A stretch of 38,569 bases of DNA from contig VGVR01000034.1 of NCBI GenBank assembly GCA_016873995.1, forward strand, positions 1 through 38,569, given 5' to 3'. The position numbers and the translations under genes are program-made. Position 1 is the stretch's first letter; each line of letters opens with the position of its first letter. Positions 33,782 through 38,569 of this stretch are shown here, piece after piece. This DNA is from Gemmatimonadota bacterium. Its GTDB lineage: Bacteria > Gemmatimonadota > Gemmatimonadetes > Longimicrobiales > Gaopeijiaceae. The notes below the pieces were generated by a model. It worked only from the letters and a program-made list of their open reading frames with translations, searched no databases and was not told where the DNA came from.

Positions 33782-34447
33782 ATGCGAAGACATCTGTCAG
33801 ATTCGAGATCGTGGCTCTCGCTCACCCTGTTGCTCGCCGGCGCGGCATGCTAAGGAAGCGATGGCATGCTGGCCCCCAACGGCCGAGTGAGCTTCGCGCT
33901 CGCAGGCGCCGATGGCGCGTCATTGGCGACGAGCGGGCCCGTGGGTGTGTCTGCGGCCGACCTGGGTGGACTGCTGCCGGGCGGAACCGACGCGACGCAC
34001 GGCGGCGGCGAGGATCGTCCGTTCATCAAGTCCGCGAACGTGACCATCACCGGGATCGTCGCCGTGCGCATCGACGGCTCATTCGTGCAGGTCGACATGA
34101 CGTTGCCCGCCACGGTGGACGTGGTGAAGCTCGAGGGGGGACGGCAGATCACGCTGCCCGACGGAACGCTGCCGGTCGGGGAGTACGACAAGATCGTCCT
34201 CACCATCGGCATGGCTCAGCTCGTGCTCTTCAACGACACCAAGATCACCATTGACCCGCCGGGGAGCGGCTGGGCCGCCGTGTCGCCGCTCTGCCCACCG
34301 CTGAAGATCGAGAACGCCAGCACCGCGACGGTGTCCCTGGCGCTCGAGGTGCGGAACTCCTTCATCTGGCGCAACGACCGCTTCGAGTTCGCACCGCGCT
34401 TCAAGGTGCCGCTCGGCTGCGCGCGGGTGCCGCCGAAGACGACCTAG
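33782..34447 (+). pseudogene. Lipoprotein gene with an in-frame stop right after the lipobox
   Basis: ATG 33782, with AGGAG 7 bp upstream, starts a lipoprotein signal ending LLLAGAAC, whose Cys is followed at once by TAA (33851-33853). The same frame then continues without break for almost 200 codons to 34447: GSDGMLAPNGRVSF, DRPFIKSANVTITGIVAVRI, TVDVVKLEGGRQITLPDG, and a C-terminal part with two cysteines (SPLCPP, LGCARV). The body resembles DUF4382-like beta-sandwich lipoproteins. One nonsense change thus separates the export signal from the body. ATG 33866 could restart translation, but the product would lack an export signal. Pseudogene, sequence error or readthrough are the choices. Confidence 0.65.
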
Positions 34448-34464
34448 TCGCGGTCGAACCGCGC

Positions 34465-36558
34465 GTGTTGGCGTGGGTGAGGAGGGCGACGGCATCGGCC
34501 GTCGCCCTCCTCTGTTTGTTGCCTCTCTACCGCTTGCTGTCGCGGGAGCGGAACGGCCCCGCGGGCATCGACGCACTCGAGCGCGCCGAGCCCGTTTGGG
34601 GCCTGCAACTGTGGGGGGCAGTGCTGGTCGTCCTGGTGGGCCTCGTGGGCACACTGCTCGCCGGCCGGCTGCGGAAGCGGAACGAACCGGGCGAGGCTGA
34701 CTCGGCTGAGACGGCCGGGCCGAGCGCGCCCGGTTCAGCCGCGATCACGGCGTGGCTTCTCCGTCCCGGGCGACGCGCGTTTGCGCTCGGCCTCGCCACG
34801 CTGAGCACGGTACTCGCCGCTGCGGTCACGCTTGTTCTGCAGCGTCGCCTCCTCACGGGCGCCGACGAGATGGCTGCGCTGATCCACGCGCGCTACTTGG
34901 CTGCGGGTATGCTGGGTGGCACACTGCCGTCACCGAGCGAGGCGTGGCTCGTCCCCAACACCTTGGTCACCGAGGCCGGTTGGGTATCGCAGTACCCGCC
35001 CGGACACCTGCTCACTTGGGCGGGGTTTCTGCTCATTGGCTTGGGATGGGCGGCGGGCCCCGTGCTCCTCGGAGTCGCAGTCGGCCTGCTGGCTGCCTCG
35101 TTCGAGCGGCTCCTTCCGCCCGAGCGCCGGCCGCATGCGCGCGTCTCGGCGCTGCTCGTCGCGGTGAGCCCCTTCCTCGTGATCCTCGCCGGCAGCTCGA
35201 CGTCGCACGCGACCGCCGCCGCCGCGGGTGCGCTCGCGCTCTATGCGGCGGTACGCGCGCTGGATGGGCGGCTGGCATCGGCCCTCGTCGCCGGCGCTGC
35301 GGTCGGCTCGATGGTCCTCGCCCGCCCTTGGACCGGACTGGTGCTCGGGCCTACCCTGACGGTCGGCGTCTGGCTCGACCGCGGAGGGTTGGGGATGGCA
35401 CGTCGTGCCTTCCTGCCCTGGGTCATAGGAGGCATCCCCTTCGCGCTTCTGCTCTTCGCATACGACGACGCGCTCTTCGGCGCGCCGCTCACGCTCGGGT
35501 ACCAGGCCCTGTACGGGCCGTCGCACGGACTCGGCTTCCACACCGACCCCTGGTCTTTCGACTACGGTATCCGGGAAGCGGTGGCGTACACGTCGTCGGA
35601 CCTCGTGCAGCTCGCGGAGCTACTCCTCGAGACCCCCGTGTCCCTCGTCCTGGTGGGTGCAGCCTACCTCGTCCTCGCACCGAAGCTAGAGGTCGGCACG
35701 CGCGTGGTCGCCGCGTGGGAGCTCCTGCCCGTCTTCGCGCACGCCCTCTACTGGTTCCATGCCCCACGCATGCTGTCCGAAGCCGCGCCTGCATGGATCC
35801 TGCTCGCTGTGCTCGCCCTGGCGCACGCACTCGAAAACTCCGGCCGCGCGTACAGGACCGGCATCTGGTCGGGCGTCGTCGCCTCCGCGGTGGTCGCCGT
35901 AGGAGTGCTACTGCCCGGCCGGATACGCTCGCAAGCCTGGCCCGAAGAGACCCTGTCGCGCATCGCCGTAGCGGACAGCGCCGCCGCGGGCGCGCTGATC
36001 TTCGTGCACGCGGCTTGGGACGAGCGATTGGCGTCCATGCTGCAGGCGAGCGGGATGCGCAACGATTCGATACAGCCGCTCGTGCGGCGCAACGACTTCT
36101 GCATGCTTCGCGAGTACGCGCTGGCGCGCCTCGCGGGCGGGACCGGCCCGAGTCTCCCGCCCATCGACCTCACCCAGACCTCCGCGCCGGCCGAGAGGCT
36201 CATCTCGCTGCAACAGCCAGACGGCTCCGTGGTGTGGCGGGGCGAGGGCGTGGAGTGGTCGGAAGAGTGCGTGCGCGAGATGTCCGCCGATCGCTACGGC
36301 TCGGTCGCGCTCGTGCCGCTCCTCTGGCAGGGCGACCTGCCGGGGCTCGAGAGCGGCGGGCCGATGTTCGTGCGGGACTTCGGACCCGAACGCAACCAAG
36401 CGGTTCGCGCTCTCTTCCCGGGACTAGAGGCGCTGGTGTGGGCGCACCCACCGGGGGGTCGGCCGGCGCTCCTACCTTACGACGCGGCGATGGTGGGGTT
36501 CTGGGGACCCGTACCGACACCGCCCGAGCTGCCCGTTCGCCCAGGGATTCCGGACTGA
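34465..36558 (+). CDS. Polytopic membrane protein, GT-C glycosyltransferase-like
   Basis: A 697-residue membrane protein from GTG 34465, 17 bp after the disrupted lipoprotein gene. It has about twelve hydrophobic segments between residues 10 and 490 and a soluble C-terminal part of about 200 residues. The first large loop holds TGADEMAALIHARYLAAG, whose Asp134-Glu135 and 'AR' match the acidic catalytic motif of GT-C/ArnT/PMT-type enzymes that use polyprenyl-phosphate sugars. The following 'WLVPNTLV...QYPPGH' is also family-like. Such enzymes glycosylate lipids or proteins at the periplasmic face. The acceptor is not predictable. The C-terminal domain (490-697) is unrecognised. Confidence 0.7.
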   Translation: MLAWVRRATASAVALLCLLPLYRLLSRERNGPAGIDALERAEPVWGLQLWGAVLVVLVGLVGTLLAGRLRKRNEPGEADSAETAGPSAPGSAAITAWLLRPGRRAFALGLATLSTVLAAAVTLVLQRRLLTGADEMAALIHARYLAAGMLGGTLPSPSEAWLVPNTLVTEAGWVSQYPPGHLLTWAGFLLIGLGWAAGPVLLGVAVGLLAASFERLLPPERRPHARVSALLVAVSPFLVILAGSSTSHATAAAAGALALYAAVRALDGRLASALVAGAAVGSMVLARPWTGLVLGPTLTVGVWLDRGGLGMARRAFLPWVIGGIPFALLLFAYDDALFGAPLTLGYQALYGPSHGLGFHTDPWSFDYGIREAVAYTSSDLVQLAELLLETPVSLVLVGAAYLVLAPKLEVGTRVVAAWELLPVFAHALYWFHAPRMLSEAAPAWILLAVLALAHALENSGRAYRTGIWSGVVASAVVAVGVLLPGRIRSQAWPEETLSRIAVADSAAAGALIFVHAAWDERLASMLQASGMRNDSIQPLVRRNDFCMLREYALARLAGGTGPSLPPIDLTQTSAPAERLISLQQPDGSVVWRGEGVEWSEECVREMSADRYGSVALVPLLWQGDLPGLESGGPMFVRDFGPERNQAVRALFPGLEALVWAHPPGGRPALLPYDAAMVGFWGPVPTPPELPVRPGIPD

Positions 36559-36635
36559 CACGGTCCGTATGGGACACGCGGCGGCACCGCCTCGGCCCGT
36601 CGGTTGCCTCAGCCCAGCCCTGAGCCCGCCAGTCC

Positions 36636-37106
36636 TCACCCCCCGAGCGGTCGCCAGGCCTCCGCAGGCTGTACGCGATTTCCTTCCCCGCCGGGCACCC
36701 AGATGACCACCGCCCGCACGGGCGCCACGAGCACGCGGTGCATCACCTCGTCGCTCGGCTTGACGACGCCGACCATGCCCGGCTCGAGGCGATGCTCCAC
36801 TCCGTTCACCACATGGCCCAGCACGCCCTCGATGACATAGAAGATCTCGGTCGCGCCGTGGCGATGACCGGCAGTCGGACTCGACACCGCGGCAAAAGTG
36901 ATCTCGCCGACCTCGATCTCGTCGCTCCCCAGGTTCGACGCATCGAGGAGCATCTTGATGATCGTGCCGCTCCCGAGCGTGATTTCCCGCACGCCGGTGC
37001 TGGAGCGGGCATATCCACCGGGCTGCTGAGCGCGCGCCCCCGTCGCCAACAGCAGACTGCACGTCATGCCCATCAACACACGCCGGCATACGCGACCCGT
37101 CACCAT
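36636..37106 (-). CDS. Secreted single-domain cupin
   Basis: A 156-residue exported protein from ATG 37106 (GGAGGT upstream). The signal peptide has an Arg-rich start, a hydrophobic core (VLMGMTCSLLLATG) and ends at ARA|Q. The mature part is one RmlC-like cupin: metal ligands in GHRHGATE (HxH and Glu) and the later His in DEVMHRV, with the Gly-rich EGVLGHVVNG turn between. A complete metal site suggests a dioxygenase, isomerase or binding function, and such small cupins are often annotated only by fold. It is divergent from the Tat-type SDR gene over a 148-bp gap that must hold both promoters. Confidence 0.8.
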   Translation of the reverse strand: MVTGRVCRRVLMGMTCSLLLATGARAQQPGGYARSSTGVREITLGSGTIIKMLLDASNLGSDEIEVGEITFAAVSSPTAGHRHGATEIFYVIEGVLGHVVNGVEHRLEPGMVGVVKPSDEVMHRVLVAPVRAVVIWVPGGEGNRVQPAEAWRPLGG

Positions 37107-37254
37107 CGCCTGACCTCCGCTAGAAGGACACGACCTTTCGACATGGGCAGGCACTATGGACCGGACCGACCGCGCGGGCAAGCGACGTCGCCGACACGGG
37201 CACGCGCATCGTAGATTGCCACGCACGAACCGGACGACCCGAAGGAGGAGCCCC

Positions 37255-38079
37255 ATGGACTCGATTCAGCCGACCCCCCTCACCCGCCGCGCCGCCCTCA
37301 GCGCCATGGGAGCCGTTGTGGCCGCTCCGGTCGTGGCTTCAGGATCGGCTCCGGCGCCGGTCCGCCGGAGCGTCGAGGGGAAAGTCGCACTCGTGACCGG
37401 CTCCGGCCGCAACCTAGGTGGCTCGACCGTGCTGGAGCTCGCGCGCCGTGGCGCCGACGTCATCGTGAACGCGCGCTCGAATCGCGAGGAGGCCGAGAGC
37501 ATCGCCGAGGAAGCGCGCGGCTTCGGCGTGCGGGCGATCGCGCTGCTCGCCGACGTCGGCGTCGAGGCGCAGGTGAATCAGATGGTGGCGGAAGGCCTCC
37601 GCCAGATGGGCCGGATCGACATCCTCATCAACAACGCTGGCTATCGGACCGGAAGCCGCTTCACCGAGATGACGACGGAGCAGTGGCGCACAGCCGCCGC
37701 GGTCAACTTCGACGGACCGTTCTTCTGCTCACGCGCGGTCGTACCCAGCATGATCGCGAACCGCTGGGGGCGGATCATCACCGTGTCGGGAACGAACTCG
37801 TGGCACGGACAGACCAACTGGGCCCACATCTGCGGGTCGAAGATGGGCGCCGTCGGCATGACCCGCGCGCTCGCGGTCGAGCTGGCGCAGTACAACGTCC
37901 TGGTGAACCACGTGGTGCCGGGCGCGTATCTGCCACGCCCGAACCTCACGGGCATTCCGCTGGGCAGAATCGGGCTCGACCAGGAGCTCGCGAACGCGTA
38001 CGCGTTCCTCTCCTCGGAGGAGTCGAGCTACATCACGGGTCAGGTCCTCCACGTGAACGGCGGCGAGCTGCGCGTGTAG
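37255..38079 (+). CDS. Tat-signal SDR family protein lacking the catalytic tyrosine
   Basis: A 274-residue protein starting at ATG 37255 with GGAGGAG upstream. Residues 8-32 (PLTRRAALSAMGAVVAAPVV) form a twin-arginine-type signal, rare for an SDR because NAD(P) is cytoplasmic. The Rossmann part is well kept: TGSGRNLGG (48-56), NNAG (126-129), Ser178 and Lys196. However, the Tyr expected four residues before the Lys is Ile192 (HICGSK). Either it binds a nucleotide without redox catalysis, or it has moved its proton donor. The tail ITGQVLHVNGGELRV is typical of SDRs. Some Tat-signal SDRs carry tightly bound cofactor into the periplasm. Fold is certain; activity is doubtful. Confidence 0.8.
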   Translation: MDSIQPTPLTRRAALSAMGAVVAAPVVASGSAPAPVRRSVEGKVALVTGSGRNLGGSTVLELARRGADVIVNARSNREEAESIAEEARGFGVRAIALLADVGVEAQVNQMVAEGLRQMGRIDILINNAGYRTGSRFTEMTTEQWRTAAAVNFDGPFFCSRAVVPSMIANRWGRIITVSGTNSWHGQTNWAHICGSKMGAVGMTRALAVELAQYNVLVNHVVPGAYLPRPNLTGIPLGRIGLDQELANAYAFLSSEESSYITGQVLHVNGGELRV

Positions 38080-38093
38080 CACGCGCGCGAGGC

Positions 38094-38442
38094 TCAGCGC
38101 GGCGTGCTCGTGACGTCGATACCGTCGAAGTACACCGTGGAGCCGACGCGGGACCGATAGGCGGTCAGGTCGTAGATACCGTCACCGAGCTCGACGGACG
38201 CTCCGATCGGGACGCCCTCGAGTGGCATCTCGCCTGGCTGCGGGCCGGTGGCGAGCGCCTCGTCGAGCACGCGGCCGTCCAGTCCCGCCGGGACCGGCAC
38301 CCCGAGCAATGCGAGCGCCGTGGGTAGCACGTCCACGTTCCCGGTGGGGACCGGTGAGACGACGTTACGCTTGAAGCCCGGGCCGCGCGCTCCACCCGAG
38401 CCCCGCGGGGCTCGGGCCGGACTTGCAACGATGTCAAAAAAC
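38094..38442 (-). pseudogene. C-terminal part of an alkaline-phosphatase-superfamily (phosphodiesterase/sulfatase) gene cut by an insertion sequence
   Basis: The minus frame encodes GPGFKRNVVSPVPTGNVDVL, then PTALALLGVPVPAGLDGRVL and about 60 more residues to 38094. This is the C-terminal signature of type I phosphodiesterase/sulfatase-like enzymes. The frame stays open to about 38442, where transposase-linked sequence begins, and no start or catalytic Thr/Ser region is present in the window. The N-terminal part either lies beyond the insertion sequence or is lost. Convergent with the SDR gene (14-bp gap). Confidence 0.65.
38395..38416. repeat. Perfect 22-bp GC palindrome
   Basis: Ten bases beginning CCCGAGCCCC are followed by GC and their exact reverse complement GGGGCTCGGG. 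It lies within the remnant phosphodiesterase frame, 26 bp from the insertion-sequence edge. There is no T-tract. It may be a small inserted palindrome or a hairpin. Confidence 0.7.
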
Positions 38443-38569
38443 GGCTCTTCAGCAGAATTTGTGGGTGAGCTTGGGCTCGGGTAGGTCGCCGAGTGTGTGA
38501 TAGAGGGCGATTTCGAGGGCGCGGAAGGTGCGGAAGCCGTACGCTTTTCTAGTGGTGAGTTTCAGCTTG
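38443..38569 (-). mobile_element. End of an ISL3-family insertion sequence
   Basis: The probable terminal repeat begins GGCTCTTCAGCAGAATTTG at 38443 and overlaps the 3' end of the transposase gene. The 8 bp next to it (CAAAAAAC) would be one target duplication if the family's usual 8-bp duplication applies; the other end is outside the window. Confidence 0.6.
38449..38569 (-). CDS. ISL3-family transposase, C-terminal fragment
   Basis: Thirty-nine residues enter from the window edge and end at TGA 38449-38451: KLTTRKAYGFRTFRALEIAL, then YHTLGDLPEPKLTHKFC. The 'TRKAYGFR...ALYH.LG.LPEP..THKFC' pattern is the usual end of ISL3 (IS204/IS1001/IS1165-type) transposases, which cut and paste the element with a DDE active site located further upstream. 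The rest of the gene is outside the window. Confidence 0.8.
   Translation of the reverse strand, partial: KLKLTTRKAYGFRTFRALEIALYHTLGDLPEPKLTHKFC

Noticed and set aside
1..38569. CRISPR arrays, rRNA genes and riboswitches
   Set aside because: No regularly spaced short repeats with unique spacers, no rRNA-like conserved stretches and no recognisable riboswitch cores were seen; the only regular repeats are the three 40-bp tandem units at 15949-16068.

Overview
The window is uniformly GC-rich DNA from a didermic bacterium. Many proteins carry classical signal peptides that end just before Gln (for example ...AYA|Q, ...TWA|Q, ...PLAA|Q). There is a TolB-like/amidohydrolase fusion protein, a DUF5916-type outer-membrane protein, a Tat-exported molybdenum hydroxylase and DAP-type murein recycling (Mpl). 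This combination fits Gemmatimonadota or a relative; that assignment is inference from gene content, not from a marker gene. Both ends of the window lie in transposase gene ends.

Layout. (1) 1-5366: accessory region next to a tRNA. It starts with the tail of a probable transposase, then a three-gene overlapping cassette: an adenylate cyclase whose N-terminal cNMP-sensor domain is cut off, a tandem two-domain class III cyclase homologue, and a prokaryotic E2 (ubiquitin-conjugating-like) protein with a SEC-C zinc motif. An excisionase-like HTH protein and a tyrosine integrase follow, ending beside tRNA-Pro(GGG). A broken second copy of this tRNA lies just beyond. I read this as the integrase end of an integrated element carrying a candidate, apparently undescribed nucleotide-signalling plus E2-type conjugation system. 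(2) 5702-9155: MutS-like ATPase, PilZ-like protein and a ketosynthase-like protein. (3) 9204-13191: decayed cupin gene, EF-hand membrane protein, frameshifted small membrane protein, secreted alpha/beta hydrolase. (4) 13308-17518: murein-peptide cluster (M15 peptidase, MpaA-like amidase, SpmA-SpmB fusion, Mpl), with three 40-bp tandem repeats at the start of mpl. (5) 17544-23693: secreted or outer-membrane proteins, two gene remnants, a Met-rich lipoprotein and rsmD. (6) 23779-29187 (minus): five-gene operon with a Tat-dependent periplasmic aldehyde/xanthine oxidoreductase (2Fe-2S, Moco and FAD subunits), a BON-domain protein and an SDR. (7) 29497-38569: frameshifted TolB/amidohydrolase gene, 106-bp inverted-repeat element, lipoprotein gene with a nonsense codon right after the lipobox, GT-C-like membrane protein, secreted cupin, Tat-type SDR lacking its catalytic Tyr, and a phosphodiesterase gene cut by an ISL3-type insertion sequence.

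How the genes work together. In the first region the overlapping starts and stops imply co-translation of the two cyclases and the E2 protein. In the murein cluster, MpaA-like and Mpl proteins would compete for the same tripeptide, one degrading and one recycling it. In the oxidoreductase operon the overlapping stop/start codons suggest stoichiometric synthesis of the three subunits. Several genes (11812-12317, 29497-32846, 33782-34447) carry a single disabling change in otherwise well-preserved frames, which may be recent decay or sequence error.
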